From the NCBI GenBank assembly GCA_025093985.1, contig JACAAK010000003.1, forward strand, positions 4,879,542 to 4,943,541: 64,000 nucleotides of DNA. Reading direction: 5' to 3'. Both the position numbers and the translations under genes were made by a program. Below the pieces are notes generated by a model that had not been told where the DNA came from, did no database searches, and was given only the letters and a program-made list of their open reading frames with translations. The stretch comes from Calvatia gigantea (taxonomy: Eukaryota; Basidiomycota; Agaricomycetes; Agaricales; Lycoperdaceae). Below, piece by piece: positions 1 to 17,486 of this stretch. Each line of letters begins with the position of its first letter. Within the stretch, counting starts at the first letter, position 1.

Positions 1-501
1 TATTAGAGGATATTACTAGAGTTAAATTCGCAAAATTCGCGCGCCATAACAAATGTACGTGGGGCAAAAGTAGATGTGGAGAGAGACTCGTGGCCTCTCA
101 CAGCCTTGAAGCAGGTTCAGCGTAACTTTATTTAATGAGCTTCGTTAAATGCTCATGTAAAGAACCTAAAGAAGCTCATGGTAAGTATCAGCGCTCAATT
201 TGTCTGCCCGCTTCTGGCAGGAACATGCAGTCGATTCTCAGGCGGTCAGACTGATTTAGGAAAGTCAGTAATGCATCGCTGGAAAAGATGATGCTGAACT
301 GTCCAAGAAGGTTTTGCTGGTTTACTTGTCGGCGCGACTAGCTGGATAGCCTCCAGTCATGATCAATGCTGTGAGGGGAAGCTGAAGTAGGAAGTGTCTG
401 GTGAGCAGATCTATAAAATGCATTTACCATGTCACAAAGGAGTTCCTTGCCTTCCTTCGCTCTACCCACAGATACAAGGCCTAATCTATCTTTTAGAGGT
501 G
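1..501. other. Upstream region, no gene recognised
   Basis: No convincing coding sequence was seen. The frame of the next gene is open back to about 394 and has an ATG at 418. The residues it would add look non-coding, and an acceptor-like TTTTAG lies just before the preferred ATG at 502. This stretch is probably promoter plus 5' untranslated region. Confidence 0.4.
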
Positions 502-3149
502 ATGTCAGCGACTCAAACAGTTACCGGGACTACTACAGTTTACTATGAAACTGACGACGCAGAGTTACCTACTCGGACAACCACTTTGAATGAGACCCCT
601 ACGGTTGATCCCTGGATGCGATTGGGGAGGGGCCGCAGACTTCGAGAGCGTTCTCCCGGTCAGCCGACTGTTGTGGTAGAGTTGAATCCGAATAATCATA
701 CCGAAGCCCGCGATACTACCACCACCATCACCGCCAACCCACCACAGAACCTTGATGCCGTCAGTGGGCCTGCGGTTGCAGCAGCACCAGATGGTCTTCA
801 AGACGCTGACTCAGACGTCGAGTCGAGTTCCACAACATCTGATGATCCCCACGAGCCTGTGGAGACTTCTGATTTACGTTCGAATCCCCCTTACCCGTCC
901 ACGCCCTCATATCCTCCACAAACCACAGATGAGCCCCTGGGGCAACGTCAACTCTCTATGCATCACGTATCGGCCCAGACAAAGCAAGGGCCAGGCCCCG
1001 CCATTGCAGAACAAGTTCTGAACATTGGCCCAGGCTCTGGCGAACCGCGGGGTCCTGCGCCGCAGCCGGCCGATCCAATTCCTAGTCGGACCAACCACCC
1101 AAGTCCTTCAATATCCTCAGGCAGGGAGCGCGAACCTGACTCCGCATTACCTCGAGACGGCTCCCAGAACCTCATCGACGTTAATAGTTCCAACTCCGCA
1201 GTAGGCGGCAACCCCGGCGAGCCTGGTAATCTTGACGAGTATACTTCCACAGCACAGATGCAACCTTTTTACCAGTCTGTCTATCCTTGGCCATCATCAT
1301 ATCGGAGTGCCCGTGCCAGGCTCATAGGGAATTTTCCAGACGCCGACCACAAACATGCCACGTCCTTTAACCTTTTTTTCATGGCGTTAATGTATTTTTT
1401 GATTTGCCAATTATATCTTCTGTTTCTTCTGTTCCTTCCTTCTTTATATTTTCATCGAGTCGACCAGGTTCTGAAGGACGCTAATTTGACGGTTGAGGAG
1501 ATCACGTCTTTTGCTGATCGTTCCTCGACTTGGGGTAATAATAGAGCATCAGGACCCCCCGACGCGGATCCATCTGGTGATCCTGATAGTGGGCCCGGCG
1601 GTCCTCTTCCTGGTCCACCACTGCCACCTCCTGCCAGGGCTTACCGAAGGCTGAAGGTTGAGTGGAGACAATTGATCGATGACTTCGTTGGGGAATGGAA
1701 AACCCTGAACCTTGTTTCGGCGGTCATCGTCCCGTAAGTGCGTCCCTTGTATTCTGGGGAACTCGGTGCTCATTCCTCCCATCGTGCGCAGAGGGATCCT
1801 CACATTATTTCAGATAGATAGTGCCGCGAATGATCCAGCCACACGAAGTCTTGTCTTCTGGTCACTCCTCTTGGCGCTTTGGAGTCTGGTGCATGGTTCT
1901 TTATACATCATTCAATATTCGCGGATGCGCGACAAATACACTATAATTGAATGGGCAAAGGTGTGCCTGATTACAGGTAATTGAGTTTGTTACCAATCTA
2001 AACAAATACGATAGGAAGCGCAAAAGAGGAATGCGCCCTTCTGGAATATGTGGATCATGTTGGCACTACCTGCCATTTGGTTGTCTTGGTATGCGTTTGA
2101 TCGGTGGCAACATTCAACTCCAATAAATGTAACGTCTTTCTCCAGGGGCATTATCGTCTTCATCTCAGGCATCATTTGGTTTATGTGGAGGTCTCGTGCA
2201 AATCTCCCCGCGGGCTTCATTTTCCCAGCAAGGGCTTCAACAGAATTCAGCTTCCATGTCTTCACATGCATTATCTTCGGGATAGTCGTCGTTTATTTCA
2301 TCCTCGCTCTCAATAGATTTAGCCAACACACAGCGCAAATACGCCAGCGCTGGGCTCGGCACATTGAGGAAATTTCGGGAAGGAAAGTCATTGATGCGAT
2401 ACCTTAAAGGTAGTGGCTCCCTCTCTTTTCATTGTGACCCACATCTGATGGACAATTTTAGCGAACCTGTGTTCTGGTGGCGGTATTCCTTCTTTCCTTG
2501 TTGGTGGTCATTACCTGAGGTGGTTGTCGTGTTTCATTTGGAGATTGAGACTCTCTCTAATTTGTTTCTGAAACTGTGATGATATGTTCATTATATGACA
2601 TTATTAATTTCAAAGAGGTGTTTACCTTATTGGATTTGCTCGCTCCTGTGATGGCCGCCCGTCAAACGTTACCACTGCGGCACCGCACGGTCCCCAGGCC
2701 TTCCAGGGGCTTCCCCCCCGACGCGCTACTCCCCAAGAGGTACACCTTGACACTTGCACCGCCAATGTTCGGTCTAGACCGGATCTACGCAGACCTCCCA
2801 CTACACTGACGAGTCAGCACCGCGGTGATACAGGCTATGTCAACATTCAAAGAGTTCAGGACGACCATCGTCACATTGACAGGGCACTTATCTCATGCTT
2901 CCCCCTCCCAGTAAATCCCGAGCCTCCAACGAGAATTCAACTACTTAGGTTTGATAACCTTTGCAGTGGTTTCAAGCAGAATAGTCAACAGGCAATCAGC
3001 GCCAGGGTTAGGCACTTCGAGGAACTTGTCGAAATGAACTGTATGAAACTCCTGAGACCTGCCGTATGGCTCGTCCGCGTGATTTGTGCAAGAAGTCAGA
3101 TCGGCTACATGACCATCCTCGCGGCATATTACTACATAAGAAAGAGTTG
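502..3149 (+). CDS. Pro/Ser-rich multi-pass membrane protein, family unknown
   Basis: Multi-exon gene of unknown function. Residues 1 to about 280 are rich in Pro, Ser, Thr and Asn and look disordered. A first membrane helix (around FMALMYFLICQLYLL) follows, then a Gly/Pro linker. After an intron at about 1734-1791 come further helices (SLVFWSLLLALWSLVHG; IMLALPAIWLSWYAF; GIIVFISGIIWFMW; CIIFGIVVVYFILAL). A last exon open from about 2.6 kb ends at the TGA at 3147-3149. ATG 502 is preferred to the in-frame ATG 418, whose extra residues look non-coding. The exon joins near 2.41-2.60 kb are uncertain; a GA doublet at 2398-2399 may hide the true frame there. The last codons are duplicated near 7.8 kb. 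The gene converges on the ISWI fragment that follows. Many Agaricomycetes have similar lineage-specific membrane proteins; I assign no function. Confidence 0.55.
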
Positions 3150-3683
3150 AACGGATGGACAGATCGTACTCTATTAAATGCTATCTCTACCAAAAGTAAA
3201 GCCAGACACAAGCGAAAAACCTACGGAGATAAAATGCCAAGTACCTATGTTTTCTTTTTCTTCGCGGTGCGCTTAGAAGACGAGGCAGAAGCAACTATAG
3301 GCGTCTCAGACCTCGAGGCGCTCTTCTTCTCACTTTTGATAACCTCGTCAATACCGCGTTTCTATTCGAGCTAACATCAGCCTTCCATCGTTCACTCGGG
3401 ATGAAAATGACACACCTTTCCCTTGGTAGTCTTCTTCGCAGCCTCCTCCTGCGCCTCCATCTCTGCCTCCTTCTCAATCATGCTCAACAATGTATTGCAC
3501 CTCCTCTGCAGCTCCTGCGGGCTCCGACTCTTGAAAAACCAATCGAACCGGAATACTGGAAATTCAGTAATGTCCTTCTTGATCCTCTCGTACACATCCT
3601 CCGCCTGCATGCCATAATGGAATAGCCTGCACAAAAGATACCTATCCTCTTCCTCGCTGTAGACTTTACCCTTTGTCGTTGTG
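3111..3683 (-). pseudogene. Truncated 3' copy of the ISWI gene (SLIDE end)
   Basis: This is a near-copy of 7815-8386, the last exons of the full ISWI gene on the same strand. It keeps the SLIDE-domain segment with VYSEEEDRYLLCRLFHYGMQ and the Lys-rich tail, plus the same 3' intron signals. It lacks everything upstream, including the ATPase, HAND and SANT regions. Similarity stops abruptly at about 3683, after the codons for TTKGK, and upstream sequence is unrelated. At the other end the similarity runs through the 3' untranslated region into the last codons of the neighbouring membrane-protein gene. It has no plausible start and is a duplication relic, not a gene. Confidence 0.9.
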
Positions 3684-4789
3684 AATGCGCAGGCCCATAT
3701 TGGTATTTCCACAGAAGATAACACGACGCTTTCCAAATCTTGATAGAACTCGCCATAACTGTTTGAGTCCGTCTTTTTGCCGTTAAGTGAGCCTCACAAC
3801 TAGAGTGAATTCTGCCCCTCCTGGCCAGCCGCTGTTGTAGTTAGTGTGATCTCAGGAAGTTGAAAACCATTGGCTCCCCAGCTAAAAAATTAAGACTTCG
3901 AATCTGCTATTCCCCCCTTCGCCTGGGCATCCCCGCGATGTCACGAGCCAATTTTATTTTTTCGCCAATCCTTTTTTCCATCATTTCCCAATGTTGCCAA
4001 GCAGGGACTACCGTGCGTTGACCAGGACTACTTGCCAGTCTGGTGAATCCATGCGTTCTCAAACCAACAGTCTGCTTACAGCCCAGTCAAGTTCATTCCT
4101 ATAGATTCCAACGTTGCAATTCCCAGGCAGTGAATATCCGATTCCTCGAACTTAATTTTGGCCCCATGACCAAAACGGCCCCACGGGATTCCTTCTCCAA
4201 TTTTTCTTTTGGGTTCACTGAAAGCTTGCGGGCCAACACTCAGTGGACCGGGGATATTCCCTTTGGGTGCAGACTGAAGATTGCAAACGCTTTCCATTCC
4301 GTCCCCCGCCAGACATAGGTAGAGGTTCCCCCTCACCTGCTGGACTCCAAGTATGCCCCGCCTGAAGTTGCAAGCAACACCCTTCCGCCCTCTGCACCTA
4401 CTGGACTTGGGGATTGGATGAAGAACTCCTAACACTACCTCTGGGCTCCCTATGGTGTATAAGCTTTCTTTTAATCATTGTGATAGACGATATCCTAGGA
4501 CCCAATGGTCGGTCAAGTAATGCTTGGCATAAGTACAGTACACCCTACACGACCGGAACCCAACGGTGACTGATGTGACCAGTAACCCGATCAAGATAAG
4601 GAAAGGACAAATGTTCGGAGGCTGAGTCAGAGCACAGTACCCCTTCCCGCCCCCTCTTCTGTAGAAAAAGAGTCAAGAACGCATAACAGCCGCACTTTGT
4701 GGGAGCTTGTATATAATTCTCTATTTACCCCCCTCTTGCCACTGGCATGGCTAGCGCAGGTTCGCAATACCAACCACTGATTTTGACTT
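3684..4789. other. Intergenic stretch, no gene recognised
   Basis: Both strands contain only short open frames without recognisable domains. The right part should hold the promoter and possibly a first exon of the following NACHT gene, whose start I could not fix. Confidence 0.4.
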
Positions 4790-7440
4790 GTGACAAGAAC
4801 CTTATCATTCCAAATAGCGTCCATAAGCCTTGTCATCGGCGAACGGCACTTTAAGCTACTCCAAAGTGCGGGGACCATAACGTCGATACCTGACATTGCC
4901 GCAGTGGCCCAGTCTGCTTTAACGATTCTTGAGACTGCTCAGGTGAGGAGACTGTCATTTGTCTCGGCTGCCCCTGGATCCTTCCTTTGTATATCAGATC
5001 GTGAGGCGGAACAGAGAAGGCTGGGTCGCTCTAGGAAAATCCTGTTGCTTGATCGCAGCGACTCTCGTTTCACTTGCCCAATTTCAGGTTGAAGGCCAAT
5101 CCAAAATCGAGCAAGCCGACCTTGTGAACCGTCAACAAAATACGAAGCAATTCCTCCAGTGTGTCGTCGCCACTTGATATATTACCTTGACTTGCGCTTA
5201 GAATTTTCTTAGACAATTGAAACTCACCGAGAACCTTGTGAGGAGACATAGTACTAGGCGCAGTTGGGTAGAAAGGACAATCAACTACAATGCGGACAAG
5301 GAAGCTCTTCGGAAGTGCAGGGATGGCCTTCAGCAAGCTCTCAATCTTTTCAACGTAAGTGATCCCTGCACCCGTTATGTACCCACGCCGATTTCCTCCT
5401 AGCTACAGTCCAATATCGAGTTGCGCAAGCAGGTCGCCGCCTTAAGGGAACCTTCTTCGACCGAATACTCCCCATTCGCGCAACAGAGAAACCCCGATCT
5501 CTTGGTGGGTAGACCCCTTCGCGAACGTTCACTAAAAGGCGCTGAGCTGCACTGTGCGGAGCGCTCCCCCCCGCCCCGATGCCATCCGGGAACTCGTGTA
5601 GACCTTCGTAGCAAGATCCATACCTGGCTCGCGGACGAGAACCGGGAGCAGGTCATGTTGTGGTTACTTGGACCCGCAGGGGTCGGGAAGTCTGCGATTG
5701 CACAAACAATCGGAGAGTTTGCAGAGGAGCTTGGCGTTTTTGGAGCTGCGATTTTCTTCTCTCGGAGCCGCAAAGTCGATGACCCATCCCTTCTCATCAC
5801 CTCCATCGCCTATCAACTCGCAGCACACCACGCATCATATAGGAAGCTTGTTATCGATGCGGTAAACCAGGACCCAGGAATAGTGACGAGTTTGGACAAA
5901 CGCGCACAATTAGAGAAACTCCTCGTTCAACCTTGGTCCGCGCTGAAACATGGAGGCGGACAATCCAACAAGCTTCTGATTATCATTGATGGGTTGGATG
6001 AATGCCGAGGACAAACCGAGCAGTTGGATCTTATAAGACTCATCGTAGAGGTGGCGAAAGCTCCGGATTATCTTCCTTTCTTGTGGATGATTTGCAGCCG
6101 CACAGAGCACCATCTTAAGGAGGTCTTTCGAACCGATACGCTCTCCGATGCCTGCACTCCGGTTGAGCTTTTGCCACAAGAGTCAGGTGCGCAGGATGAT
6201 ATTACAGAATACCTCTTATATGGGCTGGAGAGCATCGCTGAACAATACAACACGCCCGATAATTCAGAAACAACCCTTTCCGTGACCAAGGACTCGAAGG
6301 AATTGGGTGAACTTACCGGTGCAGCATCTGGGGTTTTCGCAGTTGCTTCATCCATGCTTGCTTTCATCGGCGATAAGAGGATCGCCAATCCGGCCTCTCA
6401 GCTACGGCTTGTTTTGAATTTCATCGATGGTTCCCCCACGGATTGCGGCGGCAACCATTTCCTTGCCCCCTTTGATAGGTTATACCAAGGAGTGCTTAAG
6501 GAGCTGGAGAACGCCCAACTACCACATACACTCAAAATTCTGGGGGCTTGCGCCATAACCCCTAAAGTACCTGCATTGCACTTGGCGAACCTGCTTGGTA
6601 TTTCTCATAAAGAATTCTATGACGCTCTTCAGACACTCCATGCTTTCCTTTCCGTGCCGTATCATACCACGGCATGTCAGGAATCCTTACACTTCTTCCA
6701 TGCGTCATTTTCCGATTTTCTGACCCACCGTGATCGTTCGCAACAATACTTTCAAGATCCCGACCTGCAACGGGCAGAGCTGGCACAAACATGCTTGCGC
6801 GTACTTAATTCCACGAGCATCGCCTTCTTACCGAACCTGTCATGGCTCCCTTCCGACCCTGTTCAAGGCGAGGACGATGATGAGACTCCATCCGCACTTG
6901 CGGTATCGTATGATATACTGAGCTTCGCTACAACCCATATTTGGGACATCTGCACACAGGTGTCAGGCCCAGAGCAGGAGTTCTTACTCAAAATAGCGGC
7001 TTTCGATTTCAGGCGCCTCCAACCGGCCAGTGAGGTCATACCAGCTCAGGAATTTGCTCGCTTTGTGCGGTGGATCTATGCATTGGTGAGTGGCACAGAT
7101 ACAGCCTGCCATAGAGAAATAACCACAGAACCCTAGGGAAAGACACTACCTCAACTAACAAATATTGTTCGCACACGGACCTTAGACGCAGTTGACGAAC
7201 AGTTGCTGAAGAAATGCAGCTTCATTTCGAAACCGCTTGTATGTGCATGCACGCCCTGGCAATTCTTATTATGTTTCCTCATCGTTGTCCTTTTAGAACT
7301 TGGAGTCTATAGTTGAGGCTGACGAACTTGAGAAATCACCTCGACACATTCTCGTGGGTTTCCAGATGGAGACCGTCGTTGTCATATTCGTTCCAGAAGC
7401 TGTGATGATATACTCGATAGATGATATTGATAGCCTTTAG
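4790..7440 (+). CDS. NACHT-domain NTPase, fungal NLR-like protein
   Basis: Probable cytosolic NTP-dependent switch of the fungal NOD-like receptor class. N-terminal helical exons at about 4.80-5.35 kb include a segment ending in NYNADKEAL, typical of basidiomycete NLR-like proteins. The main exon (about 5402-7085) carries the P-loop GPAGVGKS (5670-5693) and a Walker B strand LLIIIDGLDEC near 5.97 kb. Two short exons follow, ending with TAG at 7438-7440. No WD40, ankyrin or TPR repeats follow, so this is a short form without a sensor repeat domain. The true ATG is not identified; 4790 marks the first exon I can support. Unlike many neighbours, its roughly 780 codons show no frameshift doublets. 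Family assignment is strong. A role in non-self recognition or incompatibility is inferred from family knowledge only. Confidence 0.85.
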
Positions 7441-7794
7441 CGTGCGTTAACCTTTTTGTATTCGCTTGTACCCACTACGAGTTGTATGCAAGTTACCACT
7501 GGGACTGTAAATTCCGCTGTCGACCATGTAGTTCTTCAACGTTTCAGCTTTCTTGTGCCAAAAAGGGCCATTGGCCTTCATACATCATTCTTATTAGGTC
7601 CATTCTTGCAGCCGTGATCACATCGTTTGGGTCTTTGGCTTTTGGGGTTTTAGTCGGAGGGGACGAGGAAGTACGTATAGTTGACCGGTATTTCTCGGCT
7701 GCTGGTGCCTTCAGAAATCTTCCTTACCTTGTTTTCACAAACCCTTGTATCGGTGGGGACCCGCCGTCACGGAAAAACTACATGCACATTGGTG
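7441..7794. other. Intergenic stretch with possible membrane-protein relic
   Basis: A frame open over about 120 codons (7482-7844) contains a hydrophobic run but does not match a family I know. It sits where the duplicated copy of the 0.5-3.1 kb gene should lie and may be its decayed remains. Confidence 0.3.
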
Positions 7795-7850
7795 CTGGGT
7801 TCAAATTGGTTACGTGGCCATCCTCACAGCATATTAATACATAAGAGAGT
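7795..7850 (+). pseudogene. Relic of the 3' end of the 0.5-3.1 kb membrane-protein gene
   Basis: This matches about 3095-3150, the last codons of the upstream membrane protein. The counterpart of its C-terminal IGYMTILAAYYYIRKS is present, but a TAA interrupts the frame. Together with the adjoining ISWI 3' end it shows that the duplicated block spanned both convergent genes. Confidence 0.6.
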
Positions 7851-7892
7851 TGAACGGATGGACAGATCGTACTCTATTAAATGCTATCTATA

Positions 7893-12258
<4,366 letters not shown>

Positions 12259-12293
12259 GATGGCCGTTTAGGGGAAAGGGAGGCGGTGACGTG

Positions 12294-12301
12294 TGACGTC
12301 A
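12294..12301. promoter_or_regulatory. CRE/ATF-like palindrome upstream of ISWI
   Basis: A perfect TGACGTCA palindrome lies 36 bp upstream of the ISWI start codon, with GTGACG flanking it. This is the consensus for bZIP factors of the ATF/CREB class. That it regulates ISWI is inferred from position only. Confidence 0.4.
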
Positions 12302-13559
12302 CGCGTTCTGTGACTCAAATTAATTCAGTTCACAGCTCTGGCGAGTCGATGAGTCGATGGGGACTCGGTGTGTAATTCCCGCTAGAATATGCTACAGTTT
12401 GCGAAAATTTCGGTATGGGAGGACATTTTTCAATATTTATTAACATTACCACGCTTCGAAACATTCGGTTATTCAAATTCGAAACATTCACCACGGTTCT
12501 CCATTTATTATATACGATCCGATCCACCAGCTATGACCTTGTAATTACCCAGGAAGGAACAAGGGGATAGAACAGCACTTGTTTATACACAAGGCACTGC
12601 CAAGGACGGAAGGTGGCCGCTTTAACCCTCCATTGGGATACCCCTGTGGGATTCTGGATACATTGCTTTCCACTGATTCTGGTAGCACAACAGACTGGGA
12701 CTCAACCCCGGCTGTAACACCAAGGACTACTCCCCTAGGATTGGGCTCAAACGAAACATTCGGTGGCAGCTCAAGAAGTAACCTCGCCTCACCACCTGCT
12801 TTCACTGTTATCTTTCCGAACCACGTGTACCCCGTCTCAAAACCGTCTTGAAGTGCTTAGGGACGTTTATCCGGGCCTTTTCTGAGGTAGATCCTATGAC
12901 GCCGGTGCCTAAGGAATCCGAAACTGCACAATGGATGGTCTTGAATTCTGCCGTTGACGGACATGACCACGCTTGTCGACTTGGCTTCACGTCTTTCGAG
13001 TACATACATGTATAGGGATAGCATTATGGCTACCGTGGGAATCATGGTAAAACACTCATTTAAGTAGCATTTCGCGTTGTATCGTACAGATCATCTTTCT
13101 ACCACTGATCGTACACTTATTTCCTCTCCAACCACGAAACCCGCCTTACACATGTGCGACCTTAACCTCTTGCTGGTTCTAGCTGTTGGTCGTGGCCAGC
13201 CACCAATTAATCCAAATTTGACTGAAGTCAACTACTTACATACCGTTACCGTCATGGTTGAATTAAGCACTCAACTCCCAGGACCCTAAACCTTAATCTT
13301 GGTCAATACTTGGCAATAAATCTGAAACCCTCCATTAAAAAATACCGTACCATACGTATCATTTCCGTAAGTCTGTGGCACTCGATTCCGTACTTGCTGC
13401 CGGAATAATTGAACACTAAGGAGGAACGTGGCCGCTCTCACAGCAACAATTCATTCGCCTCGAAAGGTCGAAAGCCAGCCGCTAGTTCTCCATTGTCGTC
13501 AAGGTTGGAAAAGGAATGGAAAGCGGCACACGTCACACTTCTCTTTCTTCTCTCTCCCA
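12302..13559. other. Intergenic stretch with possible membrane-protein tail relic
   Basis: No intact gene was seen. A frame at 12579-12851 (+) is rich in Ser/Thr/Gly, with GLGSNETFGGS, and resembles in style the C-terminal tail of the serpentine proteins downstream. It could be a relic. A short direct repeat, CGAAACATTC, occurs twice near 12.46-12.49 kb. Confidence 0.3.
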
Positions 13560-14991
13560 ATGCCCCCTGCGAGCTGGGTTTGGATTCGTAAACCTCATTC
13601 TATATCGTTGGAATTCATAGGCCCACCGACACCCGAGATAGCACACATCACTGCGACTTGGATTGAGGTGAATTCTAATCTGGATAGTTCTTATGCTGAG
13701 AACTGACACGAATACCTATTTTAGCTTCTCCTCCATGGTGCGGCATTCTCCAGTCAAAATTGGCCAAATATCTGAAAAATAACTTCGGCAGGAGTATACA
13801 CCTGCCTCTTTTTCGAAGGTGGCTACATCATGTTGAGGAAGCGGAAGAAAGACATAACGCCAAGCAGGGTGAGGACAAGTCGTCACGCACATACTTATCA
13901 TGTTCTTCAGTTGACGTGCAGCAACAGATATTTTTTGCGACAACCTGCCTTATGTATATCATCTCAACAACTGATATCTGTATGGAATTCAGGGCAACGA
14001 TGAGCGCTGGCTGATCTCGTTGGACAGGTTTGAATATCCACAGGTCATTGAGAGTGTATGTCTGGCACGAAGACTTGCCAGCAGTGTTTTACACGGACGT
14101 CCGTCGCTGGGAGACAATCGCACATACCTCTATATGGTGTACTATGACATGGTTGGGAGATATGCTTGTCGTTCGCACTCTGCTATTCTGAATTATTTTC
14201 AACACACGCTGACCTTGCATCCTTAGATTTACCGTTGCTGGATAATTTGGAACCACGACTATTGGATCATTGTGCTCCCTGTTATTCTTCTTATATTCTC
14301 AATTGGTGAGCCATTCCAATCAGGTGCATCACGTACGACTAGGTTACGACCCATGTGCAGTATCTAGCGTCATGTGCCTCGTTTGGTTCACCCACTTCGA
14401 CATGGTTACCGTTCATGCTATCGAGTCCTGGATGGCGCCGATATATCCTCTCGCTCTCGCACAGAACGTCATCACAACAGGTTTAATAACCTTCAAAATT
14501 TGGACTCAACACCGTATTTCCGTTACAAGTCATGTCGTTGACACCTCGTCTAGGTTGAATCTAGGGAAGGTTCTCCGAATCATCATTGAAAGTGCCGCTA
14601 TTTACACCATCCAAATACTGATCCTTGTAATCTTGACACCCATGCGATACAACGCTCATCACATTGTCCAAGCGGCCATAATTCCAAGTATAGGTGCGGG
14701 GTATATCTCTTCGGGAAATTCACTCCATCTGACGTATCCTCCATCCCTCAAGGCATTGTCTTCGCGCTGATCGCAGTCCGTGTCCATCTGTCCAACTCGA
14801 CGACATTCTTTGATAGCGAGACACCGAGCTGGTTCGGTGATCCGGATTCGTTTCGCGGAGTCCCCCGTGCGGCTGGATCTGGCTCAACAATGACGAATAT
14901 TGGTAGTCTGAGAGGGGAATGCTTTGGGATCAACCTAACAACCTTTTCACAAGATAACGATCCTGTAGTAGTCACCTTGAATCGTACTTAG
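13560..14991 (+). CDS. Serpentine membrane protein, tandem family member 1
   Basis: Paralogue of the gene at 18119-19492, with the same exon plan. An N-terminal exon contains GPPTPEIAHI. A 13-nt exon (13725-13737) follows, then a helix exon with YTCLFFEGGYIML, a helix exon ending CLMYIISTTD, an exon with RRWETIAHTSIW and TMTWLGDMLVV, then YRCWIIWNHDYWIIVLPVI. Later come NVITTGLITFKIWTQHR and a helix with IYTIQILILVIL, then a short Ser/Thr-rich tail ending at TAG 14989-14991. About seven membrane helices are expected. The ATG aligned to the start of the paralogue is ATA here; an in-frame upstream ATG at 13560 could replace it. Function is unknown. Such proteins form expanded families in Agaricomycetes. 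Confidence 0.65.
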
Positions 14992-16289
14992 AATTTTCTA
15001 CTGATACTTTACAGTCGACCATATATATCCTCGTATTTGAACTGTGTGGTCATGCGGGCTAAACTGGATCAGAGGGCTAATCAAAAGGGTTTAGTGAATT
15101 CCGGTTCATGCAGCAACGCACAATTTGCCAAAGCCTGTATCGCCAAGTATGGGTAAAGGTACTCGCTGGCAGGGGCACCGGGAGTGCTGGACATGTAATT
15201 GCCCCCTTGGGACTCTCGATGCCCCCAAAACAAACGGTCGCTTCATCTCCATTATGCAGTGCCCGGACTCCCCCCCCGCCTAGTTGGTCATCGTCCAACG
15301 GGCTCTTCATCCTCCTTTGAGAGGATCCTCCCACTTCAGCTGCGACTATCTACCAAGGTTCCCCCTGGAAAAATCAGAACATGGATAGTCCGTTTATAAA
15401 GGTGATACATCCCGCCTTGCTCCTTAGCTGAGGTGACCTTACATTGCGTCGACTCCAGGGCGTGACCAAAGCGAGCAAGCCACCTGAGAGGAGATGGAAA
15501 CGTCTGAACGTCCAGCTCGACGGTTCCTTGAAGACGAAAGACTGGCCATTCCCCCCCCAAAGTTGGTTTCTTTCGGTTCATCATCTGTATTTGAACATTC
15601 GCCCATTCAGTAAATGAATTTATTATGCGAGTCTACCTGCGTAAGTCGGAACATGCGCTTTCCTCTCTGAACCCACCTACGATTGGATTTTTGTTGCCGG
15701 TCCCAACGATCATTTCCAAAGAAACCCAAAAGGCGTGCATACGCTCACGGTGACCATTTGGGGAGAGGCCAGTTGGTGATGCGATCCGAAAACAGTTGGG
15801 CGGATTTACCCCGAATATTCCGCTACCTATCTTCCGTAGACCGTGCTCACGGACCACACGCTCCGAATCGACCATGACTATGACCCTTGACAAACCATTC
15901 CCCTTTCCTGGTCTAATTTTCAGTGGCTACCCGGGGATATCAGGATGAAACCCTCAAATGTTAATTGACAGTCAGCAGCGAACGGAAACGAGTGCGCCAC
16001 TGACGAATAGCTGCACCGCTGGATACACGATGTTGTATTGGTGGGATGTCACATCCAATTCCGGTGGCGTTTTTCCAGAACTAGTGGAATGCTAACGAGA
16101 ATTATGGCAGCAATCTTTCAGGCCTCAGGGCTAAATTGGTCTACTTCGAATCAGATCCTATTAGGTCCCCGACCCCTTTCCTTGTCAAATTCGGGCAGAG
16201 GGGACGAGTGGGTGGCACAAGTAACGGGATCATGTCTTTGCTCTACCCTCAGCCATTCAGGGCCGGTCCGCTTAATTCCGGTGTTGTTG
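14992..16289. other. Intergenic stretch, no intact gene
   Basis: Short frames only. A run near 15.73-15.77 kb (+) resembles one near 13.23-13.27 kb and may be another relic of the serpentine family. I could not follow it further. Confidence 0.3.
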
Positions 16290-16580
16290 GATTTCAGCAG
16301 CGCACCTGCCACACCAACGCCCAAGAGATGGTTCACATCGATGAAACCCGGATCGAGGTAAACTCCAACGTTATCGGTCTTCCACTCTGGGGAATATCAG
16401 AATCGCTGCCTCGGCGTTGTCCCATGGTACGATACCCCACAAGCTAACATTGACGGAGTATCTGGAGGATGACAAGGACCGACGTATATACTTGCTTCTT
16501 TTCTTTGAGACAGGTTACACCATGTTGCGAAGGGGGGGAGGACGTTACGCCTGTTTCCTGGACTTCAACGTCAACCGTTG
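16290..16580 (+). pseudogene. Relic of a serpentine-family gene
   Basis: Two pieces align in order with the paralogues. About 16290-16357 matches the first exon up to its ATTGAG/GT donor. About 16486-16550 matches the helix exon, with LLFFETGYTMLRR where the paralogues have CLFFE.YIMLKKR. Frames are broken, and the 13-nt exon is not recognisable between them. Confidence 0.6.
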
Positions 16581-17189
16581 GGAGGCACGTCGTGGCATCC
16601 CGCAAAGCGATACGCACCATTGGTTGGGGAACGGACCCGTCTGGACTCACCCTCATCATGAGTGTGAGCCGCGCCTTTTCTCGTAGGTGGTAGCCACACT
16701 TCTTGCTGATATACCCCAACTTCCCCCGAGGGTACCGCCCTATTGATCACAGTCTGCGGCACTTGAACGTTGAACAAGCTTACGATTTTCCTTGATCAGT
16801 GACGAGACGCTAAGCTGGTTTAGAGGCAGAATCCCTTACGCACCCTAATTCAGCTCAAAAACAATATATCAGGGAGAGAGAAATACCGCGGTATTCAAGT
16901 CCGAACTATCTTGGAAATTTGGCTCGCTCTGATTGTCGATTTTTTACGTTGCTCCCACAGTGACCGTCCCGTTCCTACCATATTATCATTGGCAATCAAG
17001 AACAAGAGAGTGAGGAAATGAACCCCTCCCCCCAGGACTAGAAATCACAATGAGTTCTGGAGTTACGATATGGGCTTGATCACCACCAGATAGCCCTGTC
17101 TTTGGCGCAAGCCAGAAATGGATGTGAGTATTACGAACACTCCCCCACGAGTAGAGTCGCTGGTGAAGGAATGGTGTCACGTCCGGGGC

Positions 17190-17260
17190 CTCCGTTGATC
17201 AGGGATACGGAAAGGAAGCATCACAACGCCAAGCAGGGTGTCGGCATACAATCAGTGCTA
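17190..17260 (+). pseudogene. Short relic of a serpentine-family gene
   Basis: Nucleotides around 17210-17240 (AACGCCAAGCAGGGTG and flanks) match the exon 3 end and donor of the gene at 13.56-14.99 kb. Nothing coding remains around it. It is probably part of another decayed tandem copy. Confidence 0.5.
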
Positions 17261-17486
17261 TTTGACGCCCTGCAGAGTTGCCAGTATGAGTGGCCAAAGC
17301 CTTGACATGCCACCCGCATTGCCTGTGCTTGAGCGGGTTAACAATACCGTAATATTTTCGATCAGTAGTGTGCCTTCCACTTTGCGCAAAACTAGTTCCC
17401 ATTTGGTAAATACAGGCCAGCCTGACAAGCATCAGAATCTGTGCGTCTCAATTTTGGACTGGTCACAGAGAATAAGGTAATAACGC